DNA of 64,000 nucleotides. It comes from Secundilactobacillus odoratitofui DSM 19909 = JCM 15043 (GTDB lineage: Bacteria > Bacillota > Bacilli > Lactobacillales > Lactobacillaceae). The position numbers and the translations under genes are program-made. Numbering within the stretch: position 1 is the stretch's first letter; every line of letters starts with the position of its first letter. The DNA is taken from NCBI RefSeq assembly GCF_001434895.1, contig NZ_AZEE01000001.1, forward strand, positions 1 through 64,000, in the 5' to 3' direction. This document shows, piece by piece, positions 1 through 9,227 of the stretch. Under the pieces are notes generated by a model that saw nothing but the letters and a program-made list of their open reading frames with translations, searched no databases and was not told the origin of the DNA.

Positions 1-56
1 TTTGCTTCTGGTTTTGCTTCTGGTTTTGCTTCTGGTTTTGCTTCTGGTTTTGCTTC
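1..56. repeat. 12-bp perfect tandem repeat encoding PEAK units
   Basis: The unit ttttgcttctgg is repeated head to tail nearly five times without a mismatch and continues off the window edge. In the surface-protein frame it reads Lys-Pro-Glu-Ala. Identical copies suggest recent expansion by slippage. Confidence 0.9.
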
Positions 57-1118
57 ACTTTGTTGCATTAATGCCGGCTTCGATACTGTTGGCTGATTCG
101 ACTCTTGTTCCGGGTTCGGCTCTGAGGCTGGTCCTAGGCTCGATTCTGGTTGCTGATTTAACTCCAGTTCTGGTTTCGATTCTGGTTCCGGATTTGATTC
201 CGATTCCAGGTTCGATTCTGGTTCCGGCTTTGACTCCGGTTCCGGCTTTGACTCCGGTTCTGGCTTTGACTCCGGTTCTGGCTTTGAGTCTGGTTCTAAC
301 GCCACGTTTGAGGCCATTTCGAGGGCAGTTTGATCAGATACTTCAAACCGAACAATGCCGTCACCCTCTTCATCGTACGTAACGGTCTGCTTCACTGACT
401 CTTTATCAACCGTATTGACATGGCGCTTTAGCTCAGTGAGCTTTTCATCAATATCTTGAAAAGCCACTGTGACTTGCTTTGGTAACTGGTGTTGAATAAC
501 TGATTGTGTGGCCTGATTAACCACAATTATCTTTAAATGAACCTGACGACGATGAATTACTGTTTCAAACTTTGTCTCGTCTACAGTGATTTCTTTTTCC
601 TTTTCATCCGCCAGCCAGTATTGTCCTTCTAACTCGCCTGAAATAACTGGCTGATAGGCCCCGCCGTTTGTGCCGTATGCATACTCATATTTTTCAAAAA
701 TTTTTGAGCTGACGGTTTGATCCGGATTGACAAGTTTGTAAGTTAAGCTAGGGTGATGAGCCAGCCCCCTAATTCGATAACGAGCAGTGAAGACTTTGTT
801 CTTAATTTCAGTGCCCAAAAATTTCGATGCATCATTTCGTGACTCATAACCTGGAAAGAGTGTCAATAAATCAAACCCCTTGAGTCGCTCGTTCATAACA
901 CTTACACCTGGTATCAGAGCATCCACAAAATGTGAATGTTGCTCCGCTTTTACTCGAAAATCTGGTGCGTTGGCATCTTGAACCTCTCGGTCAAGATGGA
1001 ACTTAATCGTATACGGTATGAACTTTTGTGCTGCTTTTACCGTTTGCGATTGTGGACCGGTTAGCATCCCTACCATAATACCGAGTCCCATTAAAATCTG
1101 ATTGCGTTTGCTTACCAT
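1..1118 (-). CDS. Secreted, repeat-rich cell-surface protein, 3' end cut by window edge
   Basis: The frame is open from an ATG at 1118 to base 1 (372 complete codons) with no stop, so the C-terminus lies outside the window. An AGGAG ribosome site sits 8-10 nt upstream. The N-terminus (about residues 1-30: basic MVSKR, a hydrophobic stretch, then VKAAQ) looks like a signal peptide. Residues about 31-270 form a unique region I do not recognise. From about residue 275 the protein turns into acidic Pro/Glu/Ser/Lys repeats of the PEPESK type and then PEAK tetrapeptides. Such stalks usually span the cell wall before an LPXTG or other anchor, but no anchor is visible here. Function unknown; surface location is an inference. 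Confidence 0.8.
   Translation of the reverse strand, partial: MVSKRNQILMGLGIMVGMLTGPQSQTVKAAQKFIPYTIKFHLDREVQDANAPDFRVKAEQHSHFVDALIPGVSVMNERLKGFDLLTLFPGYESRNDASKFLGTEIKNKVFTARYRIRGLAHHPSLTYKLVNPDQTVSSKIFEKYEYAYGTNGGAYQPVISGELEGQYWLADEKEKEITVDETKFETVIHRRQVHLKIIVVNQATQSVIQHQLPKQVTVAFQDIDEKLTELKRHVNTVDKESVKQTVTYDEEGDGIVRFEVSDQTALEMASNVALEPDSKPEPESKPEPESKPEPESKPEPESNLESESNPEPESKPELELNQQPESSLGPASEPNPEQESNQPTVSKPALMQQSEAKPEAKPEAKPEAKPEA
184..297. repeat. 18-bp tandem repeat encoding PEPESK units
   Basis: Units of the form ggttccggctttgactcc occur in register at 220, 238, 256 and 274, with more diverged copies at 184 and 202 and further decayed ones towards 112. They encode six-residue Pro-Glu-Pro-Glu-Ser-Lys repeats of the surface protein. 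Confidence 0.85.
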
Positions 1119-1173
1119 TAAAACACTCCTTCTCACCTTGGTACCCATACCTACGAAAAAAGAGCATTCGGTT

Positions 1174-1202
1174 GTTTTAAACTCGATACAGTTCACAATC
1201 AA
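1174..1202 (-). promoter_or_regulatory. Candidate promoter of the surface-protein gene
   Basis: On the minus strand a -35 TTGATT (1197-1202) and a -10 TAAAAC (1174-1179) are separated by 17 nt. The -35 overlaps the T-run of the eno terminator. Matches are 4/6 each, so this is a moderate prediction. Confidence 0.45.
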
Positions 1203-1232
1203 AAAGGATGAACGTCAATGACGTTCATCCTT
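1201..1232 (-). terminator. Intrinsic terminator of the glycolytic operon
   Basis: A perfect 12-bp stem (1204-1215 with 1221-1232) and 5-nt loop is followed on the minus strand by a TTTTT run. It lies 28 nt after the eno stop codon and closes the cggR-eno operon. Confidence 0.85.
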
Positions 1233-1259
1233 AATTCTAACTTTTCAGTTAATTGTTAA

Positions 1260-2591
<1,332 letters not shown>

Positions 2592-2609
2592 TTATGAAAG
2601 TTTAACCTA

Positions 2610-2628
2610 GCGGGAAACAATTCCCCGC
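2610..2628 (-). other. Hairpin between tpiA and eno
   Basis: An 8-bp stem with a 3-nt loop (2610-2617 with 2621-2628, one G-U pair in the transcript) lies in the tpiA-eno gap. There is no T-run after it, so it is more likely an mRNA-stability or processing element than a terminator. Confidence 0.5.
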
Positions 2629-2675
2629 AGTCTATTCTATTAGTTTACCCTTGAACTTGCAATTATAATTTGGCT

Positions 2676-3431
2676 TTATTTTTGATAGTGTGCTAATTGC
2701 AGAAAAGTTTCGGCCTTCAAACTGGCACCACCTGCTAAAACACCATCGATGTTTGGCTTGGCCATGATCTCCGCAATGTTATCCGGATTAACACTACCAC
2801 CGTATAGCACACGCATTTGATCAGCTACCGCGTCACCGTAAATGTCAGCGATTGTTTGACGAATGAGGTAACAGCCCTCTTCAGCTTGATCCGCGGAAGC
2901 TGATTTGCCACTACCAATCGCCCAACTTGGCTCGTAAGCAATAATTAACTGTCGCGCCAACTCATCACTCACACCCTTTAAGGCACCAGTAACTTGACTC
3001 ACGACCCAGTGAATTTTCTCACCGGCTTCGAGACGCCCCATTGTTTCATCACAACACAGAATTGGTGTCATATGATTGCGATAAACAGCATGAACCTTAC
3101 GATTAATCACATCGTCAGTTTCACCGAAGTAACTACGCCGCTCAGAATGACCAACAATCACGTATGGAATACCCATTTCGGCCAATGCCATCGGACTCGT
3201 TTCGCCAGTAAAAGCACCCGAATCCTCGTAATAACAATTCTCTGCACCGACTTTTAACCGGTTGGTCGTGTTTAACTCAAGCATCGTTTCTAATAAAATA
3301 ACTGGTGCTGCAATTGCCGTTTCAACCTGATCTGGTGCCGGTAATTGATCAACAACCGCTTGCATGAAAGCACGGGCGTCATTGACCGACTTATTCATCT
3401 TCCAATTACCCGCAATTAATGGTATCCGCAC
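2676..3431 (-). CDS. tpiA: Triosephosphate isomerase
   Basis: Interconverts dihydroxyacetone phosphate and glyceraldehyde-3-phosphate. The 251-residue protein is a complete TIM barrel. The catalytic residues are in place: Asn9 and Lys11 in GNWKMN, His95 in VGHSERR, Glu167 in AYEPSWAIG, and the phosphate-binding YGGSV loop near 210. The start is a GTG at 3431, chosen because AAGGAG lies 8 nt upstream and the N-terminus matches the family. It sits between pgk and eno in the glycolytic operon, with a hairpin on each side. Confidence 0.97.
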   Translation of the reverse strand: MRIPLIAGNWKMNKSVNDARAFMQAVVDQLPAPDQVETAIAAPVILLETMLELNTTNRLKVGAENCYYEDSGAFTGETSPMALAEMGIPYVIVGHSERRSYFGETDDVINRKVHAVYRNHMTPILCCDETMGRLEAGEKIHWVVSQVTGALKGVSDELARQLIIAYEPSWAIGSGKSASADQAEEGCYLIRQTIADIYGDAVADQMRVLYGGSVNPDNIAEIMAKPNIDGVLAGGASLKAETFLQLAHYQK

Positions 3432-3555
3432 AGTAAACGCTCCTTTTGTTCAACAATTTGAAGTAACAGGTTCATTTTATCGAATTGAAAACGTTTTATC
3501 CAGTATCTTGGGCCTCATCGCCACTGTCAAAAATGGCCTAATCGCTTAGACTAAA

Positions 3556-3579
3556 GAAGCCAGGAGGTGTCCTGGCTTC
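3556..3579 (-). other. Hairpin between pgk and tpiA
   Basis: A perfect 9-bp stem (3556-3564 with 3571-3579) and 6-nt loop starts 13 nt after the pgk stop. On the minus strand it is followed only by TTTAG, while the T-run precedes it. It may be a processing site or weak attenuator. Confidence 0.55.
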
Positions 3580-3591
3580 AAAAAAATTAAT

Positions 3592-4794
3592 TTATTTATC
3601 ACTAATTGCGGCGATACCTGGTAAAGTTTTACCTTCAAGGTATTCAAGTGAAGCGCCACCACCGGTAGAAATATGGGTTAATTGATCGCCAACACCTAAT
3701 TGTTGAACAGCAGCGGTAGAATCACCACCACCGACAATGGTTGTTGCATCGCTTAAAGTACCCAAGAATTTACCGATTTCAAGTGTGCCTTCGGCGTAGT
3801 TACTCATTTCGAACACACCCATTGGGCCGTTCCAAACAACTAACTTAGCTGATTTCAAAACATCCTTGAATTCAGCAACTGACTTTGGTCCAATATCAAG
3901 GGCCATGTAACCATCAGGAATGTCGCCTTCAACAGTTTTGTGGGCAGCATCGTTATCAAACTTTTCGGCAACGATTGAATCCACAGGCAAGACAAGCTTA
4001 TCGCCAGCCTTATCCATGATTTCTTTAGCCAAATCAATCTTATCGGTTTCAACAAGTGAGTTACCAATCTTCATACCCTTTGCGGCGTAGAAAGTGTAGG
4101 TCATCCCACCACCAATGATAACTTTATCGGCTTTGTCTAATAAATTATCAATGACACCAATCTTATCAGAAACCTTAGCGCCACCTAAAATAGCGACAAA
4201 TGGGTGAGCTGGGTTGGAAACGGCGCCACCGATGAACTTAATTTCTTTTTCCATCAAGAAACCAGCAGCAGTTTGCTTCATGTTGGCAGCAATCCCAACG
4301 TTTGAGGCGTGTGAACGGTGTGCGGTACCAAAGGCATCGTTAACGAACACATCGCCAAGTGAAGCCCAATACTTACCCAATTCAGGGTCGTTCTTTGATT
4401 CGCGCTTAACTTGTTCACCATTTTTAACATCTTCATAACGAGTGTTTTCCATAACCAAAACATCGCCGTTTGACATCTTGTTAATGGCTTCTTCAAGTTG
4501 AGCACCTTCAGTCGTTGGGACGAAGGTAACTGGCTTGTTCAGCAAGTTTGATAAACGTTCTGCAACTGGACGCATTGACAAGCCTGGTTTGTCATCTTCA
4601 GACTTAATGCGACCAAGGTGAGAAAGTAAGATGGCTTTGCCACCATGATCAATCACGTATTGAATGGTTGGTAATGCAGCAACGATACGATTATCGTTAC
4701 CAATCACACCATCCTTGATAGGAACATTGAAATCTACACGCATTAAGACTTTTTTGCCTTCAAGCGCTAAATCAGAAACAGTTAATTTAGCCAA
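3592..4794 (-). CDS. pgk: Phosphoglycerate kinase
   Basis: Transfers phosphate from 1,3-bisphosphoglycerate to ADP, the first ATP-forming step of lower glycolysis. I place the start at a TTG (4794) giving 400 residues beginning AKLTVSDL after the initiator, because AGGAGG lies 8 nt upstream. A frame opening further upstream at 4821 would put the ribosome site inside the gene. Visible family motifs include RVDFNVPI near the N-terminus, LSHLGR, the GGAKVSDK loop in mid-protein and the C-terminal GGGDS and STGGGASLE nucleotide-binding segments. Third gene of the cggR operon. Confidence 0.96.
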   Translation of the reverse strand: MAKLTVSDLALEGKKVLMRVDFNVPIKDGVIGNDNRIVAALPTIQYVIDHGGKAILLSHLGRIKSEDDKPGLSMRPVAERLSNLLNKPVTFVPTTEGAQLEEAINKMSNGDVLVMENTRYEDVKNGEQVKRESKNDPELGKYWASLGDVFVNDAFGTAHRSHASNVGIAANMKQTAAGFLMEKEIKFIGGAVSNPAHPFVAILGGAKVSDKIGVIDNLLDKADKVIIGGGMTYTFYAAKGMKIGNSLVETDKIDLAKEIMDKAGDKLVLPVDSIVAEKFDNDAAHKTVEGDIPDGYMALDIGPKSVAEFKDVLKSAKLVVWNGPMGVFEMSNYAEGTLEIGKFLGTLSDATTIVGGGDSTAAVQQLGVGDQLTHISTGGGASLEYLEGKTLPGIAAISDK

Positions 4795-4840
4795 TTTAAA
4801 ACCCTCCTGGTTAATTCTCAATTAATGCCGTATTGACGAT

Positions 4841-4874
4841 AAAAGGCGAAGAAAGTCTCCTCCCTCCGCCTTTT
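4841..4874 (-). terminator. Terminator-like hairpin between gap and pgk
   Basis: A 14-bp stem (4841-4854 with 4861-4874, including G-U pairs in the minus-strand RNA) with a 6-nt loop ends in TTTT. It lies 20 nt after the gap stop. Since pgk has no obvious promoter of its own, partial readthrough would make gap more abundant than the genes after it. Confidence 0.6.
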
Positions 4875-4894
4875 AATTGAGTACTTTATTTAAA

Positions 4895-5905
4895 TTAAAG
4901 TGAAGCAAAGTGCAACAAAGTACGTACCATGTTGCAAGTGAAGCCCCATTCGTTGTCGTACCAAGCAACAGTCTTAACGATCTGAGTGTCACCGGCAGTC
5001 GTAACTTCAGTTTGAGTTGGGTCAAATACTGAACCATGAGGGTCGTCAATGATGTCAGTTGAAACGATTTCGTCATCGTTGTAACCAAAGGCATCGTTGT
5101 TAACAGTGTGCTTCTTGATTGCTTCGTTGATTTCGTCAGCAGTGACCTTCTTGTCAAGGACAGATACTAATTCAGTCAAAGAACCATCAACAACGGCAAC
5201 ACGTTGTGCATGGCCTTGTAATTTACCGTTCAATTCTGGGATAACCAAACCGATAGCCTTAGCAGCACCAGTTGAGTGAGGAATGGTGTTGATGCTTGCG
5301 GTACGGTTGTTACGCATCTTCTTACCGCGAGGGCCATCAAGAATTTGTTGAGTAGCAGTAAAGGCATGAATCGTGGTCATAGTACCGGCCTTGATACCGA
5401 ATTCTTCATTTAAGAAGTATGCCATTGGTGCTAGACAGTTAGTTGTACATGAACCGGCAGAAACGATCACATCGTCAGCCTTCAAAGTATCCAAGTTAAC
5501 ACCTGGCACAACAGTCCGAACGTCACCTGCAGGAGCTGAAACTAAGACACGCTTAACGCCGGCGTCCAAGTGAGCTTGTGACTTTTCTTCTGAAGTGTAA
5601 AAACCAGTACATTCAAGTACAAAGTCAACCCCGTCGTTCTTAACCCAAGGAATGTTTTGAGCCTTTGGTTCTGCGTATACAGGGATTTCCTTGCCGTCAA
5701 CAACGATACCTTTATCGGTTGCTGAAACTTCGCCAGGGAAACGACCATGTGTTGAATCATACTTTAAGAGGTATGCCAACATTGAAGGGGTAGTTAAATC
5801 ATTGATAGCTGCGACTTCGATGTCGTCAGAATGAAGTTCGTGAATCCGCTTGAACGCTAAACGACCAATGCGGCCGAAACCATTAATACCAATTTTTACA
5901 GTCAT
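4895..5905 (-). CDS. gap: Glyceraldehyde-3-phosphate dehydrogenase, glycolytic
   Basis: NAD-dependent enzyme oxidising glyceraldehyde-3-phosphate to 1,3-bisphosphoglycerate. The 336-residue protein opens with the NAD-binding NGFGRIGR motif (residues 8-15). The catalytic cysteine is Cys153 in [12 protein letters not shown], with His180 as its partner. The ATG at 5905 is preceded by AAAGGAGG at about 11 nt. It follows the regulator cggR by 65 bp and leads the four enzyme genes, as in Bacillus subtilis gapA. Expression should be relieved when CggR binds fructose-1,6-bisphosphate, as established for the family. Confidence 0.98.
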   Translation of the reverse strand: MTVKIGINGFGRIGRLAFKRIHELHSDDIEVAAINDLTTPSMLAYLLKYDSTHGRFPGEVSATDKGIVVDGKEIPVYAEPKAQNIPWVKNDGVDFVLECTGFYTSEEKSQAHLDAGVKRVLVSAPAGDVRTVVPGVNLDTLKADDVIVSAGSCTTNCLAPMAYFLNEEFGIKAGTMTTIHAFTATQQILDGPRGKKMRNNRTASINTIPHSTGAAKAIGLVIPELNGKLQGHAQRVAVVDGSLTELVSVLDKKVTADEINEAIKKHTVNNDAFGYNDDEIVSTDIIDDPHGSVFDPTQTEVTTAGDTQIVKTVAWYDNEWGFTCNMVRTLLHFASL

Positions 5906-5970
5906 AACTGTGTTTTCCTCCTTTAGGAAGTAAAAATAATTATTTTAAACAGCAATACCTATATATAGTA

Positions 5971-7005
5971 TCACTTCTTTAAAATCATGTCAGCTAAACC
6001 TTCGTCTGTGACCAAAAAAGTTCCAGTCGGAGGTATTTTGAAATATGCCTCAACAGCGGCAGCCTTACTATGACCGCCTGCCACGGCAACCACGAGATCC
6101 ATTTTTTCCAAATCGGATATCGATAAACCAAGCTTGGGAACCCGGTAGACAATTTGACCGTTTTGATCAAAGAAATCACCGAATGCCTCACCAACGGCTT
6201 GCCGCTTGGTTAACGTTGCCATGTCCGTTTCAGACATTTGACGTCTCTGAGCCATTGCCATTGCATCCCCAACACAATGAATTGCAACATTTGCGTTAGC
6301 AATAATGGACAGGGTTTTCGCAATTAATGGCTCACGACGCAGTGATGAAGATGTTGCTTCAGACGTTAGCTCAGGCAGATACAGTGCTTGATACCGACTG
6401 TTCGTTGCAGTCGCCATTCTGGCACAAACCGTATTTGCTTGAATGTCGGGCGACTCACCCATGCCACCACGGGCGGGAACAAACGTTAAGTTGCGTTCAT
6501 CGGTCAACGTTGCCGTTAAGTTATTGGCAACGGCCGCCATCGTGGTGCCACCCATTACAGCAACAATGCTATCAGCTGATGGTAATTGCTGCCTGAGTAA
6601 ATCATTGGTAACGCGTCCCATGGCCTGTTTGACGTCTGGCTGCGAATCAGAATCACCCGAAACGATCAGACACCCCTTTAAGCCAAGTCGTTCTTGAAGT
6701 AACGCTTCCTTTTTACGAATACCGGTTAAGTCTTCAACCAGTGGCTGCAAATTCAACACAGCCTTTTGACCATCGCCAGTAAGACGCACACCCTTAGGCG
6801 CCATCTCAATCAAACCACTCTCAACCAAACTATCGAGATCAGTTCTGACCGTTCGCTCCGTTAGCGCCAACTTCTCAGCGAGCAGTCGCCGACCGACCGG
6901 TTGCATCCGGCTCACGGTCGACAATAACGAGTAACGTCTGAGCAGTTTTTGGGTCATCTTCGGTACTACCGCATTCACCCATCTCCACTCGAGATCCATA
7001 ACCAT
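5971..7005 (-). CDS. cggR: Central glycolytic genes regulator CggR
   Basis: Transcriptional repressor of the operon it heads, of the SorC/DeoR type. The N-terminal part (about residues 20-75) holds a helix-turn-helix (PVGRRLLAEKLALTERTVRT) and the rest is a sugar-phosphate binding domain, with conserved GGTTMAAVA and VAVAGG segments. The product is about 344 residues. The start is uncertain: a GTG at 7011 and ATGs at 7005 and 6999 are all in frame and the ribosome site (AGAGAG) is weak; 7005 has the best spacing. The operator at 7029-7063 lies directly upstream, fitting autorepression. Established for the B. subtilis homologue: fructose-1,6-bisphosphate is the inducer. Confidence 0.93.
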   Translation of the reverse strand: MVMDLEWRWVNAVVPKMTQKLLRRYSLLSTVSRMQPVGRRLLAEKLALTERTVRTDLDSLVESGLIEMAPKGVRLTGDGQKAVLNLQPLVEDLTGIRKKEALLQERLGLKGCLIVSGDSDSQPDVKQAMGRVTNDLLRQQLPSADSIVAVMGGTTMAAVANNLTATLTDERNLTFVPARGGMGESPDIQANTVCARMATATNSRYQALYLPELTSEATSSSLRREPLIAKTLSIIANANVAIHCVGDAMAMAQRRQMSETDMATLTKRQAVGEAFGDFFDQNGQIVYRVPKLGLSISDLEKMDLVVAVAGGHSKAAAVEAYFKIPPTGTFLVTDEGLADMILKK

Positions 7006-7028
7006 ACCCACTCTCTGTTACCAATTGG

Positions 7029-7063
7029 GACAATATATGTCCCATGTTGACGTAATACGACCC
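7029..7063 (-). promoter_or_regulatory. CggR operator (two direct half-operators)
   Basis: On the minus strand two 15-nt elements of the form GGGwC-N6-yGTC follow each other with a 5-nt spacer: GGGTCGTATTACGTC and GGGACATATATTGTC. The same half-site pattern and the same 5-nt spacing are known from the B. subtilis gapA operator. It lies about 36-70 nt downstream of the predicted transcription start, so it would act as a roadblock. Confidence 0.85.
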
Positions 7064-7082
7064 AGTGAGGTCAAAAATTAAT

Positions 7083-7096
7083 GGGTTACCTAACCC
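7083..7096 (-). other. Inverted repeat at the 5' end of the cggR transcript
   Basis: The near-perfect palindrome gggttacctaaccc lies just after the predicted start of transcription and before the operator. It could form a small 5' hairpin that protects the leader. Confidence 0.45.
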
Positions 7097-7105
7097 ACAA
7101 AGCAA

Positions 7106-7134
7106 ATTATAGCAGTCAAAATAACGAAATGCAA
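7106..7134 (-). promoter_or_regulatory. Promoter of the cggR-gap-pgk-tpiA-eno operon
   Basis: A consensus TATAAT (7106-7111) with an extended TGC upstream is 17 nt from TTGCAT (7129-7134) on the minus strand. Its position upstream of the CggR operator matches the known arrangement in bacilli. Confidence 0.8.
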
Positions 7135-7237
7135 CTTAGTCGATAAGTTGGTTGCGCTTGCAATGACGACAAATTTTGGCTGGTCGTGCCCCTCAACTTG
7201 TACTAAAATAAAAATTTGATTACTAGGAGGTCCACTT

Positions 7238-8173
7238 TTGAATAAAAAAAGTATCGTCATCGTGATCGACGTCATTTCTCTGATCATCATTATTGGCTTT
7301 GGCATCACTCACAGCTTACAAGCCCATTTGAGTCACTCTGCTAAAGACCAAACAGCCATTACTGCCTCGCCAAGTCGCGTCGAAAACCGGTCTCTGTACA
7401 GCTCGTTACTTAAAAAGCAGTGGCACTATCGTGTTTACTTGCCGGCAAATTACCAGCGCTTGAAAGCCCAAGGTCAACGATTTGCTTCAATTTACATGCT
7501 TCACGGTACCAACGGCGACCAGACCGACTTTACGACGAAATCCCAAACAAAACACTTTTTGGATAAACTGGTAAAGAAATTCAACGAACCAGTCATTGTC
7601 GTCTTCCCTTCAGCTGAGGATTCTTTCTACTTAAACACTAAGACTCAACCGTATGAACAGGCCATTATGCGTGAACTCATTCCTAAAATCACGCAAACCT
7701 ATCAAACAGCTGGCGGCAATAAAAGAGCCATTGGCGGTTTATCAATGGGCGGGTACGGCGCTGCACGCCTATTATTCCGCCATCCAAATCAATTTTCAGT
7801 CGGTATCATGCTCTCGCCAGCCGTTTGGCAAGTTGCGACACCTCACATCCAAGCGAATCCGACCATTGCTGGTTGGCGTCAAAACGGTAGCTTTTCCACG
7901 ACGTTGTATAACGCGTCAAAGCCAACGCGATTTGTTAAGTCTTACCTTCAAAAAGCCACCCCACCGGCCGCACTTTACGTTGAAAGTTCAAAATACGATA
8001 CCCATGTTCCAATCAAAAACGTTAATTATTTTGTTAAACGGTTGCGTCAAGACGGCCTAACCGTCAACTATCAAGTTGATAACTTTGGCGGTCATAGCTG
8101 GACTTACTGGGATCAAATCTTACCGCAAGCTTACCAGTTTGCTTTCCAACAGTTTAATAAAGCAACACAATGA
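7238..8173 (+). CDS. Alpha/beta-hydrolase esterase, membrane-anchored or secreted
   Basis: Probable serine esterase of the putative-esterase (esterase D / Ag85-like) family, 311 residues. The TTG start at 7238 is supported by AGGAGG seven nt upstream. Residues about 5-25 form a hydrophobic signal-anchor, so the enzyme likely faces outside. The catalytic triad is visible: Ser169 in GGLSMGG, Asp254 in SSKYDTH and His286 in GGHSW, with the oxyanion segment LHG at 88-90. It is transcribed away from cggR and closed by a strong terminator. The substrate is unknown; short acyl esters or feruloyl-type esters are possible for this family, but nothing here decides it. Confidence 0.82.
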   Translation: MNKKSIVIVIDVISLIIIIGFGITHSLQAHLSHSAKDQTAITASPSRVENRSLYSSLLKKQWHYRVYLPANYQRLKAQGQRFASIYMLHGTNGDQTDFTTKSQTKHFLDKLVKKFNEPVIVVFPSAEDSFYLNTKTQPYEQAIMRELIPKITQTYQTAGGNKRAIGGLSMGGYGAARLLFRHPNQFSVGIMLSPAVWQVATPHIQANPTIAGWRQNGSFSTTLYNASKPTRFVKSYLQKATPPAALYVESSKYDTHVPIKNVNYFVKRLRQDGLTVNYQVDNFGGHSWTYWDQILPQAYQFAFQQFNKATQ

Positions 8174-8185
8174 ATTTAGATCACG

Positions 8186-8215
8186 AAAAAAGGATGCCAA
8201 CTGGCATCCTTTTTT
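8186..8215. terminator. Bidirectional terminator after the esterase gene
   Basis: A perfect 13-bp stem with 4-nt loop (8186-8198 with 8203-8215) has A-run and T-run flanks, so it serves the esterase gene on the plus strand and the tRNA on the minus strand. Confidence 0.85.
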
Positions 8216-8222
8216 ATCTGAG

Positions 8223-8294
8223 TGCGCCTGGAGGGAATCGAACCCCCATTTCAAGAACCGGAATCTTACGTGCGATCCATTACACTACAGGCGC
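8223..8294 (-). tRNA. tRNA-Arg (anticodon CCG)
   Basis: The minus strand folds into a 72-nt cloverleaf: acceptor GCGCCTG/CAGGCGC, D-stem GTGT/GCAC, anticodon stem TAAGA/TCTTG with loop TTCCGGT (anticodon CCG, codon CGG), and a T-arm with loop TTCGATT. The discriminator is A and no CCA is encoded. It stands alone between the esterase and clpP with its own promoter. Confidence 0.93.
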
Positions 8295-8319
8295 ATAGTT
8301 TGCGTTTCAACACTAGAAT

Positions 8320-8348
8320 ACTATACCTGAATTTGAATATAAATTCAA
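8320..8348 (-). promoter_or_regulatory. Promoter of tRNA-Arg
   Basis: TTGAAT (8343-8348) and TATAGT (8320-8325) are 17 nt apart on the minus strand, about 26 nt upstream of the tRNA 5' end. Confidence 0.7.
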
Positions 8349-8480
8349 GGGGCAATTCAGAACTCTCAAAAACAACAATTAGCAATATAAGCTTTAGACT
8401 GCCAGAAAATGGTAAAATATGGTATTCTAACTAGTGTGAGATTGAGACGCCAATGATTAACTAGTTTTAAAATCTTTTTG

Positions 8481-8498
8481 TTTGACCTTTATTGACCT
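8481..8498 (+). promoter_or_regulatory. CtsR operator of clpP
   Basis: The sequence tttgacctttattgacct is, on the opposite strand, the heptad direct repeat AGGTCAA-N3-AGGTCAA that is recognised by CtsR, the class III heat-shock repressor. It overlaps the predicted -35. Confidence 0.9.
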
Positions 8499-8510
8499 TT
8501 GGGTTAAACT
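8482..8510 (+). promoter_or_regulatory. Promoter of clpP
   Basis: TTGACC (8482-8487) and TAAACT (8505-8510) are 17 nt apart. Overlap with the CtsR heptads explains heat-inducible control. Confidence 0.65.
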
Positions 8511-8574
8511 ACAAATCAGTTAGTCATCAGACGGCTAATCTATAACGAATTGATCATAAGGAGGCTGCAAAGCT

Positions 8575-9168
8575 ATGAACTTAGTCCCAACGGTTATCGA
8601 ACAATCGTCCCGCGGTGAACGTGCTTATGATATTTACTCTCGCCTATTAAAGGACAGAATTATCATGCTTTCCGGTCCAATTGAAGATGATATGGCCAAC
8701 GCCATTATCGCACAACTTTTGTTCTTGGATGCACAGGATTCAACGAAGGATATTTATCTCTACATTAACTCACCAGGTGGTGTTATCACTTCTGGTATGG
8801 CAATTTACGATACGATGAACTTTATTCAGTCTGATGTTCAAACCATCGTGACTGGGATGGCTGCTTCAATGGCCAGTGTCCTTGCTTCTTCAGGTACTAA
8901 GGGCAAGCGTTTCGCATTACCACATTCACAAGTCTTGATTCACCAACCATCAGGTGGTGCTCAAGGTCAACAAACAGAAATTGAAATTGCTGCCGAAGAG
9001 ATTTTGAAGGCACGGAAGATGATTAACCAGATTTTATCTGATAACTCTGGTCAACCAATCGAACGGGTTAATACGGACACTGAACGTGACCATTACTTAA
9101 CTGCTCAAGAAGCCGTCGATTACGGTTTGTTAGATGCAATTATGACCAGTTCTAAAGATCGTAAATAA
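8575..9168 (+). CDS. clpP: ATP-dependent Clp protease proteolytic subunit
   Basis: Tetradecameric serine peptidase that works with ClpX, ClpC or ClpE to degrade misfolded and regulatory proteins. The 197-residue product has the full triad Ser98 (GMAASMAS), His123 (LIHQP) and Asp172, plus the oxyanion SPGG near 66-69. The ATG at 8575 has AAGGAGG about 10 nt upstream. It is monocistronic, with a CtsR-controlled promoter and a terminator shared with the convergent whiA. Clp ATPases are not in the window. Confidence 0.98.
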   Translation: MNLVPTVIEQSSRGERAYDIYSRLLKDRIIMLSGPIEDDMANAIIAQLLFLDAQDSTKDIYLYINSPGGVITSGMAIYDTMNFIQSDVQTIVTGMAASMASVLASSGTKGKRFALPHSQVLIHQPSGGAQGQQTEIEIAAEEILKARKMINQILSDNSGQPIERVNTDTERDHYLTAQEAVDYGLLDAIMTSSKDRK

Positions 9169-9175
9169 CCTGCAA

Positions 9176-9227
9176 TTTAAGACACAAAAAAGGTGAGCCG
9201 CTTGGCTCACCTTTTTTGTGTCTTAAA
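9176..9227. terminator. Bidirectional terminator between clpP and whiA
   Basis: A perfect 24-bp inverted repeat (9176-9199 with 9204-9227) with a GCTT loop and A/T-rich flanks within the stem serves both convergent genes. The whiA stop codon (9223-9225) lies inside the distal arm. Confidence 0.9.

Noticed and set aside
2-382. Plus-strand open frame rich in Leu and Val
   Set aside because: It is the complement of the Pro/Glu repeat region of the surface-protein gene; low-complexity repeats keep all frames open, and it lacks a ribosome site.
7090-7308. Minus-strand frame over the cggR promoter
   Set aside because: It covers the operon promoter and the start of the divergent esterase gene; no ribosome site and unlikely composition.
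8425-8465. Direct repeat taactagt upstream of clpP
   Set aside because: Two 8-bp copies 30 bp apart are easily due to chance, and they lie outside the CtsR site and promoter.
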